DNA of 64,000 bases from CAG-217 sp963605415 (GCA_963605415.1 CAVCUL010000004.1:62001-126000); one strand, 5' to 3'. Shown: positions 16,555-26,114, counted from the first letter of the stretch. The notes: generated by a model not told the origin, from the letters alone. Numbers and translations: made by a program.

Positions 16555-17766
16555 TTACGCCATAAAGGAGCGAATCACCGCTTCGCAATCCTTGGCGTCC
16601 ATGATCTTGGGCACGGGATACAGCGGGTTGCCTTCCTTCAGCGCACGCTGAACCAGAAGCGGAATATCCTCCTCTTTGATCATATCAAAGGTCTTGGGAA
16701 TATTCATATTCTCGTTCATCTGGCGAATGGCACCGATAAAGGCCTTGCCCTTATCCGCCGTAGACATACCGGGTGCGGACACACCGGCAATATCTGCCAG
16801 CTTGGCCAGCTGGGGATAAATGCAGTCGCCGTAGTAATCCAGCACATAAGGCAGGATCACTGCGTTGGCCAGGCCATGGGGTGTACCGTACAGGCCGCCC
16901 AGGTTATGGGCAATGGCGTGCACATAGCCCACATAAGCGTGGGTAAAGGCACGACCGGCCAAATACGAGCCCTTGAGCATATTGCCCCTGGCTTCCAAAT
17001 CCTTTCCGTCTGCGTAAGCCTTCTCCAAATTGGCGAAAATCAGCTTCACAGCCTCCTCAGCTTCTGCAATGGTTTCCTTGGTGTTGCTCTTGCCGATGTA
17101 AGCCTCAACTGCATGGGTGAGTGCGTCCATACCGGTGGTCGAAGTGATGTGCGGCGGCAAACCTACGGTCAATTCCGGGTCAAGCACCGCATACTTGGGA
17201 CGAAGACAGGTATCGTTGACAGCATTCTTCTCATGGGTCTCAGGATCCGTGACAACAGCCGCAACCGTGGTTTCGGAACCGGTACCGGCAGTGGTGGGTA
17301 CGGCAAAGAACGGCGGCAATTTCTTGTGCACCTTCAGCTGACCGCGCATGGCGCGCACAGACTGATTGGGCTTTACCACACGAGCAGCGGCCACCTTGGC
17401 GCAGTCCATAGAAGAACCGCCGCCGAAAGCGATCACGCCCTCGCAGCCGTTTTTGACATACATGTCCTTACAATCCTCAATGTTGGGAATGGTAGGGTTG
17501 GGCTGCACGCCGTCGTATACCACATAAGCAACGCCGACCTCGTCCAGCTTCGCAAACAGCGGATCCAGCAGATGCAGACCCATCAGCCCTTTGTCGGTTA
17601 CCACCAGCACCTTTTTCACGCCCTTGTCCTTAATGAACTCCGGCAGGCGCAGTACGGAACCGGCACCCTCCAGCAACTGAGGTGCGGACCAGTCCATAAA
17701 ACACATGGCTACCTTAAAAACACGCTGATAAACTCTGTACCAGCACTTTTTAAGTGTCCAAAGCAT
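16555..17766 (-). CDS. Iron-containing alcohol dehydrogenase
   Basis: Type III NAD(P)-dependent alcohol dehydrogenase of 403 residues. Motifs are GGGSSMDCAK (nucleotide binding), PTTAGTGSE, and the metal-binding region with GMDALTHAVEAY and later AIAHNLGGLYGTPHG with conserved histidines. Similar to lactaldehyde reductase, 1,3-propanediol and butanol dehydrogenases; the substrate cannot be assigned. The N-terminal 20 or so residues before MDWSAPQLLEGAGS are an unusual extension, but AAAGGAGG fits the ATG at 17766. Strong promoter upstream. Confidence 0.88.
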   Translation of the reverse strand: MLWTLKKCWYRVYQRVFKVAMCFMDWSAPQLLEGAGSVLRLPEFIKDKGVKKVLVVTDKGLMGLHLLDPLFAKLDEVGVAYVVYDGVQPNPTIPNIEDCKDMYVKNGCEGVIAFGGGSSMDCAKVAAARVVKPNQSVRAMRGQLKVHKKLPPFFAVPTTAGTGSETTVAAVVTDPETHEKNAVNDTCLRPKYAVLDPELTVGLPPHITSTTGMDALTHAVEAYIGKSNTKETIAEAEEAVKLIFANLEKAYADGKDLEARGNMLKGSYLAGRAFTHAYVGYVHAIAHNLGGLYGTPHGLANAVILPYVLDYYGDCIYPQLAKLADIAGVSAPGMSTADKGKAFIGAIRQMNENMNIPKTFDMIKEEDIPLLVQRALKEGNPLYPVPKIMDAKDCEAVIRSFMA

Positions 17767-17799
17767 AAACTTACCTCCTTTACAAAAAATTTCATTTCC

Positions 17800-17828
17800 A
17801 TTGTACAGAATTCCCGGTCGTATTGCAA
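17800..17828 (-). promoter_or_regulatory. Sigma-A promoter of adh (and possibly lacZ-acpS-nnr)
   Basis: TTGCAA (17823-17828), 17-base spacer, TACAAT (17800-17805) on the minus strand, about 30 bases before the adh ATG. Close to consensus. Confidence 0.78.
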
Positions 17829-17848
17829 GCCATTTTGCAAAAATTCCC

Positions 17849-17877
17849 TTTCATTTTCATTTTTATTATGCTAAGAT
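17849..17877 (+). promoter_or_regulatory. Possible promoter of the sialidase gene
   Basis: TTTCAT (17849-17854), 17-base spacer, TAAGAT (17872-17877), about 38 bases before the ATG at 17916. Weak -35. Confidence 0.35.
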
Positions 17878-17915
17878 AAGCATATTAAAGCAAAAAAAGA
17901 AAGGGGCAATACCAC

Positions 17916-19259
17916 ATGGAAAAGGAAAAGCTCATCTTCTGCGGCAGCAGCGAGATCTTTCTCAACAAAGCGCTCACTGCAAACAGCAACGATGAAAACG
18001 GCGGAAACGCCTTTCGTATTCCCAGTTTAATTAACGCCGGAGGCACGCTGATTGCTGCCATTGACCGGGCCTCCTGCGGGGCGGACTGGGGCTATATCGA
18101 GCTGGCGGTGCGCCGCAGTGAAGATGAGGGCAAAACCTGGTCGCCCATTGAAACCATTGCCGCACCACCGGCTCGGGAGACCAAAATCAGCGCTGACTGC
18201 TACGCCTCCGCTTTTTATATTGACCCCTGTATGGCAGTGGCACCAAACGGAGATGTAATCCTGCTGGCTGACTTTTGGCCAGAATGTAAGGGACTGCACA
18301 ACCAGCGCCTGCTGGATAAGCACAAGGTGCCCTACGCGCAACTCAACGGCAGAATGCGCCCACTGATCTATGACCGAGACGGCAATTTTTACTATATCGA
18401 AGAGGACGGTGCCGTACTGGACAGCCAAAAGCAGCCCACTCCATACCGACTGGGCAGCGGATTCGGCGACCTTTATAAGGGCGAAGAATATGTGGGCAAC
18501 ATTTACTTAAACGGCGCTGTAGGCAAGAACGAGGCCGGTGCGGTCACCACCTTTGGCGCACCGCTAAAGGCACCTAAGCGCTGCTATGTGTTTATGCTGC
18601 GCAGCAGTGACCAAGGCAAAACCTGGAGCGACCCTGTGGACATTACCAATATGGTGCTCCATGGGACGGATGGCACCTTCCTGGGCGTGGCTCCCGGCGT
18701 GGGGATCACCACCACGGACGGGCGGATCATTATGCCCCTGTATGTGGACCGCAAAAGCACCGTCTCCATTTACAGTGTAGACAACGGCGACACCTGGCAC
18801 CGTATGACCTCCCAACCCTATGCAGAGAATACAGACGAGTGGCAGATGGTAGAGGCGCCGGACGGCAGCATTGTGGGCTTTGGGCGGCAAAAGCACTTTG
18901 GCAAGACCCCGGTGTCCATTTCAGCCAACAAGGGCAAAAGCTGGGCCAGGTGCGGCAAAACCGGCCTGTATGCCCCCAAGTGCCAAAAGAGTGTAATCGC
19001 CATCGGCGACACTGTTTTTTGCAGCCATCCCTCCGGCCATAGCCGCGAAAACGGTATGCTCTCCGTGGGCAAGCTGCGGCGCAAAAAGGGCAGCTTCTCC
19101 CACATAGACTGGATACGCCATGTGCCCATCAATCAAGGATTTTTCGCCTACTCCTGCCTGGCACAAATCAACGACCACACCCTCGGTGTTCTTTACGAGG
19201 ATCAACCCTCCAGCCACATCCAGTTCCAAACCTTTGACTTATCGGAACTAACGGACTAA
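17916..19259 (+). CDS. Exo-alpha-sialidase (GH33), predicted intracellular
   Basis: Six-bladed propeller sialidase of 447 residues that would release terminal sialic acid. Seen: the arginine-bearing FRIPSL motif near residue 30, four Asp-box-like repeats (SEDEGKTW, SSDQGKTW, SVDNGDTW and a degenerate SANKGKSW), and near the C-terminus AYSCLAQINDHTLGVLYED, which holds the catalytic Tyr/Glu pair. There is no signal peptide, unlike most gut sialidases, so it may act on imported sialosides. No nan catabolic genes are nearby. Ribosome site AAAGGGG precedes the ATG. Confidence 0.88.
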   Translation: MEKEKLIFCGSSEIFLNKALTANSNDENGGNAFRIPSLINAGGTLIAAIDRASCGADWGYIELAVRRSEDEGKTWSPIETIAAPPARETKISADCYASAFYIDPCMAVAPNGDVILLADFWPECKGLHNQRLLDKHKVPYAQLNGRMRPLIYDRDGNFYYIEEDGAVLDSQKQPTPYRLGSGFGDLYKGEEYVGNIYLNGAVGKNEAGAVTTFGAPLKAPKRCYVFMLRSSDQGKTWSDPVDITNMVLHGTDGTFLGVAPGVGITTTDGRIIMPLYVDRKSTVSIYSVDNGDTWHRMTSQPYAENTDEWQMVEAPDGSIVGFGRQKHFGKTPVSISANKGKSWARCGKTGLYAPKCQKSVIAIGDTVFCSHPSGHSRENGMLSVGKLRRKKGSFSHIDWIRHVPINQGFFAYSCLAQINDHTLGVLYEDQPSSHIQFQTFDLSELTD

Positions 19260-19273
19260 CCGGGTACACATAA

Positions 19274-19314
19274 AAAGCTGTGCGATTCGCAAAAACCGTA
19301 CAGCTTTCTTTTTT
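19274..19314 (+). terminator. Terminator after the sialidase gene
   Basis: AAAGCTGT (19274-19281) pairs with ACAGCTTT (19300-19307), followed by CTTTTTT. The reverse strand also ends in a short T-run, so it may serve the convergent spo0A as well. Confidence 0.72.
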
Positions 19315-19347
19315 ATGTTTCAATTTTAATCGAATAGGGCCTCTGCT

Positions 19348-20112
19348 TTACGCAGACTTGAAAGTCAGCTTCAGCTTATCGGCAATCATTGCAATAAACT
19401 CGCTGTTGGTGGGCTTTCCCCGCTGTGACTGGATCGTGTAGCCAAAATACGAGGAAAGCACATCCACATCCCCGCGGTCCCAGGCCACCTCAATGGCGTG
19501 ACGTATGGCCCGCTCCACTCTGGAGGCGGTGGTGCCATGCATCTTGGCCACCGTGGGATAAAGCAGTTTCGTCACACTGCTCATCATCTCCGAATCTTCT
19601 ACAGAAAGTTTAATGGCAGAGCGCAGGTACTGGTAGCCTTTAATATGCGCCGGCACGCCGATCTGGCGCATGATGTCTGAAATGATCAGATCCAGATCCG
19701 CACCCTGCACCTCTGCGGAACGTGGGTTCTTGCTTTTAATCTTCCACTGTGACAAACGACTGATCCGATGGGCCACAGACTGAGGACGCACCGGTTTAAT
19801 AAGCATATAATCCGCACCGGCGTGAATCATCTGCTCCTCAAATTCCGGAGTGTCCATAGAGGACAAAAGCACCACCAGCGGTTTCTCTGCCATAGGCTCC
19901 ATGTGCTCCAGAACCTCCAGAGCATCTGCACCGCTCATGAATACATCCATCACCACCACATCAAAGTGCCGTGCGTCCAGCAGCGAGATCACCCGATTGC
20001 CGTCCTTTTGCGTCAGCACACAGTCGAACCCTCCGCTTTTTAATTCTCTTTGGCAAGCTTTGCCAAAAGCCGCCGAGTCGTCTGCAATCAATACTCTTAA
20101 CATTTCTTTCAT
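19348..20112 (-). CDS. spo0A: Sporulation transcription factor Spo0A
   Basis: Master response regulator of sporulation. The 254 residues comprise a receiver domain (acidic pair at Asp11-Asp12, phosphorylated Asp56 in VVVMDVFM, conserved Lys in MLIKPVRP) and the C-terminal Spo0A DNA-binding domain, with SRVERAIRHAIEVAWDRGD and GKPTNSEFIAMIADKL. GGAGG sits seven bases before the ATG. It is downstream of spoIVB, an arrangement conserved across endospore formers. Confidence 0.97.
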   Translation of the reverse strand: MKEMLRVLIADDSAAFGKACQRELKSGGFDCVLTQKDGNRVISLLDARHFDVVVMDVFMSGADALEVLEHMEPMAEKPLVVLLSSMDTPEFEEQMIHAGADYMLIKPVRPQSVAHRISRLSQWKIKSKNPRSAEVQGADLDLIISDIMRQIGVPAHIKGYQYLRSAIKLSVEDSEMMSSVTKLLYPTVAKMHGTTASRVERAIRHAIEVAWDRGDVDVLSSYFGYTIQSQRGKPTNSEFIAMIADKLKLTFKSA

Positions 20113-20140
20113 AATGAAACCTCCTTCATGTTTCTGTCAT

Positions 20141-20169
20141 ATCTTACCATTTTCGGAGGCGTATTGCAA
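20141..20169 (-). promoter_or_regulatory. Putative sigma-A promoter of spo0A
   Basis: TTGCAA (20164-20169), 17-base spacer, TAAGAT (20141-20146), about 30 bases before the spo0A ATG in the gap after spoIVB. I could not identify 0A boxes. Confidence 0.6.
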
Positions 20170-20199
20170 TACTTTTTCACCACTTTGTGTGATTTTTTT

Positions 20200-21414
20200 T
20201 CACCCTTTACTTTTTGCGACAGCATCAGACGCTGCAAGCATCGTTTCGGCAAAAATCGCGTAGCCCCGTTGCGGGCTATCCACAAGGACATGGGTCAGTG
20301 CGCCAACCAGTCGACCGTTTTGTAAAATCGGAGAGCCGCTCATGCCCTGCACAATGCCGCCGGTTTTGGCCAGCAACGCCGGGTCTGTCACGCGCACAAT
20401 CATATTTTTTTCATCGTTTCCGCCTCGATAACTGATATGAATGATCTTGGCTTTGTACAGTCGGGGCGTGTTGTCCCCATCCACGGTGGTGAGCACCTGG
20501 CAGTCCCCTTTCTCCACCTGCTGCGCAGTTGCCACCGGGTAGGTTTGCAGGCCGGAAACAGAACAGCTGTACCGGCCGAACACACCGGCGTTGTCGTTCT
20601 CCGTCAGGGTGCCCAAGGGCTGCTGCAAAAAATCACAGCAAATGGAGCCGGTGCTGCCGGCCTTGCTTTTATAGATCTTGGTGACCCTGGCCGCCACCGC
20701 CTCGCCCCGCAGAATGGGCATGGTCTCGCCGGTGTCCACATCGGTAATGGGGTGACCCAGCGCCGCCATTACCCCGGTTTGCGGGTCATAGTAAGTCACC
20801 GTGCCGATCCCGGCGGTGGAGTCACGCACCCAAACGCCCGCTTTCCAGCATCCGTCCGCTTTGGAATACACCGGGGTCAGCGAAAAGGTCTTATATTTGC
20901 CGTCCCGCTTTACCTGCACGGAAACGGCGCCGCCGTAGTGAGAGAACAGCGCCGCCACATCTTCCGACGCGCTGACCTTTTTACCGTTGATCGCTACGAT
21001 CAGATCGCCGCTTTCTATGCCGGCCTTAGCGGCCGGGTTTACCGCCTTACCGTCCACCTGCACATCCCGGGTACCTACAACCAATACCCCATCTGTATAA
21101 ATCTTAATTCCAAAGGCACTGCCGCTAACCGCCACCAATCGGGGCGTTGTCTTTTGCACCACTACAGTTTTCACCGGCACTGTGCCAAGCAGGCGAAGCT
21201 GCTTTTGTACGCCGGTTACCGGTGTCTCCTGCCGAGCGTCCACTGCCCCGGTGCGCCCACCGCTGACGGTAAACAAACCACCGTAATAGACTGTGTCTCC
21301 TCCACCGGTATACACCGTGTCCGGCAAGGCCCACCAGCCAAAGCCAACCAGACCGTAGATCACCGCAAGCACCGCGGCCAAAACGCCGGTGGCTACGCGC
21401 AAACACTTTTTCAT
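20200..21414 (-). CDS. spoIVB: SpoIVB peptidase (S55 serine protease)
   Basis: Forespore-secreted protease that, in Bacillus, triggers pro-sigma-K processing. The 404-residue protein has an N-terminal membrane anchor, a PDZ domain (about 105-180, including GIESGDLIVAINGKKV), and a serine protease domain with the His motif MAALGHPITD and the catalytic serine in VQGMSGSPILQNGRLVGA. The ATG at 21414 has AGGTG six bases before it; a GTG at 21423 lies inside that ribosome site. Upstream of spo0A as usual. Confidence 0.95.
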   Translation of the reverse strand: MKKCLRVATGVLAAVLAVIYGLVGFGWWALPDTVYTGGGDTVYYGGLFTVSGGRTGAVDARQETPVTGVQKQLRLLGTVPVKTVVVQKTTPRLVAVSGSAFGIKIYTDGVLVVGTRDVQVDGKAVNPAAKAGIESGDLIVAINGKKVSASEDVAALFSHYGGAVSVQVKRDGKYKTFSLTPVYSKADGCWKAGVWVRDSTAGIGTVTYYDPQTGVMAALGHPITDVDTGETMPILRGEAVAARVTKIYKSKAGSTGSICCDFLQQPLGTLTENDNAGVFGRYSCSVSGLQTYPVATAQQVEKGDCQVLTTVDGDNTPRLYKAKIIHISYRGGNDEKNMIVRVTDPALLAKTGGIVQGMSGSPILQNGRLVGALTHVLVDSPQRGYAIFAETMLAASDAVAKSKG

Positions 21415-21480
21415 TTTGATCACCTATTTTAGTATGCGATGATCACAGCAAAGCTGTCGTGCAAAATAATGGCAACACAT

Positions 21481-21518
21481 AAAAAACACCGCCGGAACGC
21501 AAAACGCCGACGGTGTTT
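21481..21518 (-). terminator. Terminator after pfkA
   Basis: AAACACCG (21511-21518) pairs with CGGTGTTT (21484-21491) on the minus strand, with a GC-rich inner part, followed by TTTTTT. Confidence 0.68.
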
Positions 21519-21538
21519 CTCATTATTTACAGATAAAA

Positions 21539-22507
21539 TCAGATGGACACATCCAAAGCAGTCTGATACAGTTCCGGATCAATATGCTTTTCCATATTCA
21601 GAGCCTCAAAAATATCATAATCCACAATCTTGTCCTGATGGATAGCCACCACGCGGTTGCCAATGCCTTTCATCAGCAGGTTCTTCACCGCATAGTTGCC
21701 CATCTGCGTGGCCAGCACACGGTCACGGGCAGTGGGCGAACCGCCGCGCTGAATATGCCCCAATACACAGGAGCGGGACTCCACGCCGGTCTTGGCCTGA
21801 ATTTCCTTGGCCAGCTCGGCCACATCAATGCCCAAGCCCTCAGCCACAATGATCAAAAAGTGCTTCTTGTCGGTGCGCAGAGTGCGTTTCATTCGCTCAA
21901 TCACATCTTTTTGAATATCGAACTCAATCTCCGGGATCAGGATAGCGGTAGCGCCAACGGCAATACCGGCGTTCAGCGCCAGATAACCGGCACGGCGACC
22001 CATCACCTCCACCACCATACAGCGGTCGTGGCTCTCTGCCGTATCGCGAATGCGGTCCACCATCTCCATAATGGTGTTCATGCAAGTATCATAACCAATG
22101 GTATAATCGCAGCAAGCAATATCATTATCAATGGTACCGGGCAACCCCACACAGGGCACGCCACGCTGAGACAAATCGCGGGCACCGCGGAAAGAACCGT
22201 CACCGCCGATCACCACTACGCCCTCAATGCCGTTCTCACGGCAAACGCGAATGGCCTTGCGCATACCCTCCTCCGTAGCGAATTCCACGCTACGGGCAGA
22301 AAACAATTTGGTACCGCCTCTATGAATAATATCAGAAACCGAGCGCAGATCCATCTCTACAAACTCGCCGTTAATCAAGCCGTTATAGCCACGGACCACG
22401 CCCAATACGCGGATCCCGTTTTCACAAGCGGTACGCACCACTGCACGCACTGCAGCATTCATACCGGGCGCATCGCCGCCGCTGGTCAAAACCGCAATCG
22501 TTTTCAT
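21539..22507 (-). CDS. pfkA: ATP-dependent 6-phosphofructokinase
   Basis: Phosphorylates fructose 6-phosphate in glycolysis. The 322-residue enzyme shows the ATP-binding LTSGGDAPGMNAAVRA, GGDGSFRGA, and the catalytic segment GTIDNDIACCDYTIGYDT, with MVVEVMGRRAGYLAL further on. The ATG at 22507 follows GGAGG; the ATG at 22528 would add a 7-residue head upstream of that ribosome site. It follows dnaE, as in many Clostridia, but has its own strong promoter. Confidence 0.97.
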   Translation of the reverse strand: MKTIAVLTSGGDAPGMNAAVRAVVRTACENGIRVLGVVRGYNGLINGEFVEMDLRSVSDIIHRGGTKLFSARSVEFATEEGMRKAIRVCRENGIEGVVVIGGDGSFRGARDLSQRGVPCVGLPGTIDNDIACCDYTIGYDTCMNTIMEMVDRIRDTAESHDRCMVVEVMGRRAGYLALNAGIAVGATAILIPEIEFDIQKDVIERMKRTLRTDKKHFLIIVAEGLGIDVAELAKEIQAKTGVESRSCVLGHIQRGGSPTARDRVLATQMGNYAVKNLLMKGIGNRVVAIHQDKIVDYDIFEALNMEKHIDPELYQTALDVSI

Positions 22508-22544
22508 GCTTTTCAGCCTCCACATCAAATTACATTCAAATCAC

Positions 22545-22573
22545 ATTGTACTAATTAAGAGCAAAAAAGTCAA
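22545..22573 (-). promoter_or_regulatory. Sigma-A promoter of pfkA
   Basis: TTGACT (22568-22573), 17-base spacer, TACAAT (22545-22550) on the minus strand, about 40 bases before the pfkA ATG. Near-consensus. Confidence 0.82.
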
Positions 22574-22640
22574 GATACGCTTTTCAATTCTGGGCAAAAG
22601 CGGTAAAACTTTGTCAAATATGCAAAATTTTTATCCCCTT

Positions 22641-25600
22641 TTACTGCGCAATATAGACAACATTATCATGCCCTAAAATGCGTTTCAACTCAGCCAGCAT
22701 GGTGGGGTTCACCGCAACAAAATCATGCTGCGGTGCACGCACATAGCGACCGGTATCTTTATAGTAGTACCATAGAGGCTCCGGCCCGTCAAAAATGGAA
22801 GTGACCACCTGCGCCTTGTGCAGTCGGGGGTCCGTCTCACTGTCCAGGCGCAAAAACAGCCCCCGGTGCTTGTGGTGCTTTTCCCCTGCCGGGGGTGCTG
22901 CCGTATGCTCTGCCAAAGGCGGGGTCTCTGCCGTAGGCGGCCCGGCAATAGTGTTTGCCAATATTTTGGCGTCCTTCTCTTCCTCCAGGGACAAAGATCC
23001 AGTAACAGTAACTACCTTGCCCTCGGCAATAAAGTTGGCGTACCTGGTCAGCACCTTGGGGAACACCAGCACCTCCATACTGCCCAGCGGATCGCTGAGC
23101 TGCACAAAGGCCATACTCTCCCCAGTGCGCGTCTTTTTCATGGTAATACCGGTAATGTTGCCACACAGAGTCACCGTTTGGCCGTCCTTATAAGGGCCGT
23201 TCGGTGCCAGCAGCTGGGCGGTGCGTGGATAGCCCAAACGGTCCAGCACCCGGTCATACTTGTCCATAGGATGGCCGGACAGGAACAGGCCGGTCATTTC
23301 CTTTTCCATCTTCAGACGCTCGTTCTTTGGGAATTCCTCCACCTGGGGCAAATCGAATGCAAAGCCGAAATCCTGGCCGCCGGACAGCTCAAAGAAGCCC
23401 ACCTGCCCATAGCGCAGGCTGTTTTTATATTCGTCCAGATTACTGACGATGGCCGGCAGCGCCTGGAGCATTTGGCGGCGGTTCGCCCCCAGGTGGTCCA
23501 GCGCGCCGCAGCGGATCAGGCTCTCCACCGCGCGGCGGTTAAAATGCTTGTCGCAAAGCCTGCGGCAAAAGTCAAAAATGCTCTCAAAGGGGCCGTTTTG
23601 TCGCTCGGCGATAATATCGTTGATAAATTCGCTGCCCAGATTTTTAATGCCTAAAAGGCCGTAGTGGATCACCTTGCCCTCGGCAGTAAAGCCTTTCATA
23701 GAAGTGTTCACATCCGGCGGTGCCAGCTGCAAGCCCATTCTCTTGCACTCGGCAATATAGGCAGCCACCTTGTTACTGCGATCCAGCACAGAGGTGAGCA
23801 GTGCCGCCATAAACTGCGCCGGGGCGTGTACCTTCAAATACGCGGTGCGGTAGGCCACCAAAGCATAGCAGGCAGCGTGGGACTTATTGAAGGCGTAGCT
23901 GGCAAAACCCGCCATATCGTCAAAGATGGCGTTGGCCGCCGCCTCCTCTACGCCGTTGGCCACAGCGCCGGTGACAAAGTGGGTGCGTTCCCGTTCCATT
24001 ACATCGTGCTTTTTCTTACTCATTGCCCGGCGCACCACATCCGCCTGGCCGTAGCTGTACCCGGCCAGGGCGCGGAAGATCTGCATGACCTGCTCCTGGT
24101 AGACGATAAAGCCGTAGGTGTTCTCCAAGATCGGCTTTAACAGCTGGGTCTTGTAGCACACCTTGGAGGGGTCATTGGCACAGGCCACATAGCCGTCAAT
24201 CTGGTCCGCAGGGCCGGGCCGGTACAGGGAAGTGGCGGCAATCAGGTGCTCTAAACAGGTGGGGCGCAGCTTTTGCAGCATCTCTTTCATTCCGGCGGAC
24301 TCAAACTGAAAAACGCCCTCCGTCTTGCCGGCGGCAAACAGCTTGTACACCGACGGATCGTTAATATCAATGGTATTGATATCTATATGCGCCGCTCGGG
24401 CAGCGTCGTTGATCACCGTTAAGGTACGCAGACCCAGGAAGTCCATTTTCAGCAGACCCAGTTCTTCCAGGGTGGTCATAATGTACTGGGTCACCACCAC
24501 ATTGTCGTTGGTAGCCAGGGGCACATAGCTGGCCACCGGGTCCCGGGTGATCACCACACCGGCGGCATGGGTGGAGGCATTGCGGGGCATACCCTCAATT
24601 TGGCGGGCAGTGTCCATCAGTTCCTGCACCTTTGGGTCCTCTGCCATCAACTTACGCAAGGGCGCTGATTTTTTAATGGCCTGATCCAGGCTGATATGCA
24701 GGTCCCGAGGCACTAATTTTGCCACCGCGTCCACCGCAGCATAAGGCAGCCCCATCACCCGACCCACATCACGAATGGCCGCGCGGGCCGCCAAGGTACC
24801 AAAGGTAACAATCTGGGCCACATGGTCCGCACCGTATTTGCTGGTCACATAGTCGATTACCTCTTGCCGTCGCTCGTAGCAAAAGTCAATATCAAAGTCC
24901 GGCATAGACACCCGCTCCGGGTTCAAAAACCGCTCAAACAGCAGGCCATACTTCATGGGGTCAATATCCGTAATGCCGATGCAATAAGCGGCAATGGACC
25001 CGGCGCCGGAGCCACGCCCCGGCCCTTCCGGTATGCCCTGATCCTTGGCGTACTGCACAAAGTCCACCACGATCAGGTAATAGTCCGTGTAGCCCATTTT
25101 CTGTATCGTATTCAGCTCATATTCCAGTCGCTCCACATAGGCCTTGGGCGGGTGCTGGCCGTAGCGGCGCACCATTCCCTCCCGGCACAGCTTTTGGAAG
25201 TAGGCAAAATGATCCATACCGCCGGGGGTCTCATAATAGGGTAGCTTGGTGTTGCCGAATTCAAAGTCAAAGTTGCAGCGCCGGGCGATCTTCTCCGTAT
25301 TCTCCAGCGCCTGGGGCACGGCGGCAAAGGTCTCTGCCATCTCCTCCCCGCTTTTGAGATAAAACTGGTCCGAGTGGAACTCCAGCCCGGTGTCCTCCCC
25401 CAGCACATGGTTGGTGGCAATGCAAATGAGCACCTGCTGGATCTTGGCGTCCTCCCGGCGCACATAGTGCACATCGTTGGTGGCTACCAGCGGAATGCCG
25501 ATTTCCCGGCTCAGGCGCAGCAGCCCGGCGTTTACCGTCTGCTGTTCCGGAATACCGTGGTCTTGCAGCTCTAAATAATAATTCTCCGGGCCAAACAGAT

Positions 25601-26087
25601 CCCTGTACCACAGGGCAATCTCCGTTGCCTTGTCATAATCCCGCTCCAGCAGCGCCTGGGGAATTTCTCCGGCCAGACAGGCAGACAGACAGATCAGCCC
25701 CCGGTGGTGCTTTTGCAGCAGATCGTGGTCAATGCGTGGCTTAAAATAAAAGCCCTCCGTATAGGCCTTAGATACCATGGCGATCAGGTTTTTATAGCCT
25801 TCTTCGTTCTCGCACAACAGAATCAAATGGCTGTAGGCCTTGTCCTGCACCCGCTCCCGATCGTACCGGGTGCGGGGCGCCACATACACCTCGCAGCCGA
25901 TAATGGGGCGTATCCCCTGTCGCTTGCAGGCCTTATAAAAATCAACAGCCCCGTACATATTACCGTGATCCGTAATTGCAAGGGACTGCATTCCAAGCGC
26001 CTTTGCATGGCTCACCAAATCCTCCAGACGGCAGGCGCCGTCCAGCAGACTAAACTCCGTATGCACATGCAAATGCGTAAACATCAT
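22641..26087 (-). CDS. dnaE: DNA polymerase III subunit alpha
   Basis: Replicative-type polymerase of 1148 residues. N-terminal PHP domain (HLHVHTEFSLLDGACR, TDHGNMYG), polymerase core with GPGRGSGAGSIAAYCIGITD and MPDFDIDFCYERRQEVI carrying the catalytic acidic residues, helix-hairpin-helix region and a C-terminal OB fold (VTLCGNITGITMKKTRTG). This is the DnaE type rather than PolC. It sits between whiA and pfkA. No clear terminator follows; pfkA has its own promoter in the gap. Confidence 0.97.
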   Translation of the reverse strand: MMFTHLHVHTEFSLLDGACRLEDLVSHAKALGMQSLAITDHGNMYGAVDFYKACKRQGIRPIIGCEVYVAPRTRYDRERVQDKAYSHLILLCENEEGYKNLIAMVSKAYTEGFYFKPRIDHDLLQKHHRGLICLSACLAGEIPQALLERDYDKATEIALWYRDLFGPENYYLELQDHGIPEQQTVNAGLLRLSREIGIPLVATNDVHYVRREDAKIQQVLICIATNHVLGEDTGLEFHSDQFYLKSGEEMAETFAAVPQALENTEKIARRCNFDFEFGNTKLPYYETPGGMDHFAYFQKLCREGMVRRYGQHPPKAYVERLEYELNTIQKMGYTDYYLIVVDFVQYAKDQGIPEGPGRGSGAGSIAAYCIGITDIDPMKYGLLFERFLNPERVSMPDFDIDFCYERRQEVIDYVTSKYGADHVAQIVTFGTLAARAAIRDVGRVMGLPYAAVDAVAKLVPRDLHISLDQAIKKSAPLRKLMAEDPKVQELMDTARQIEGMPRNASTHAAGVVITRDPVASYVPLATNDNVVVTQYIMTTLEELGLLKMDFLGLRTLTVINDAARAAHIDINTIDINDPSVYKLFAAGKTEGVFQFESAGMKEMLQKLRPTCLEHLIAATSLYRPGPADQIDGYVACANDPSKVCYKTQLLKPILENTYGFIVYQEQVMQIFRALAGYSYGQADVVRRAMSKKKHDVMERERTHFVTGAVANGVEEAAANAIFDDMAGFASYAFNKSHAACYALVAYRTAYLKVHAPAQFMAALLTSVLDRSNKVAAYIAECKRMGLQLAPPDVNTSMKGFTAEGKVIHYGLLGIKNLGSEFINDIIAERQNGPFESIFDFCRRLCDKHFNRRAVESLIRCGALDHLGANRRQMLQALPAIVSNLDEYKNSLRYGQVGFFELSGGQDFGFAFDLPQVEEFPKNERLKMEKEMTGLFLSGHPMDKYDRVLDRLGYPRTAQLLAPNGPYKDGQTVTLCGNITGITMKKTRTGESMAFVQLSDPLGSMEVLVFPKVLTRYANFIAEGKVVTVTGSLSLEEEKDAKILANTIAGPPTAETPPLAEHTAAPPAGEKHHKHRGLFLRLDSETDPRLHKAQVVTSIFDGPEPLWYYYKDTGRYVRAPQHDFVAVNPTMLAELKRILGHDNVVYIAQ

Positions 26088-26114
26088 TGAGTTTCCTTTT
26101 TCTTTCGCTGGTAA

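Noticed and set aside
16522..17874. 450-codon open frame opposite the alcohol dehydrogenase gene
   Set aside because: Long only because stop codons are rare in that antisense frame; the sense gene has a full set of family motifs, ribosome site and promoter.
21430..21459. CATACTA upstream of spoIVB as a forespore sigma -10 box
   Set aside because: The element is only about 15 bases before the ATG, so transcription would begin inside the ribosome site, and no matching -35 exists at the right distance.
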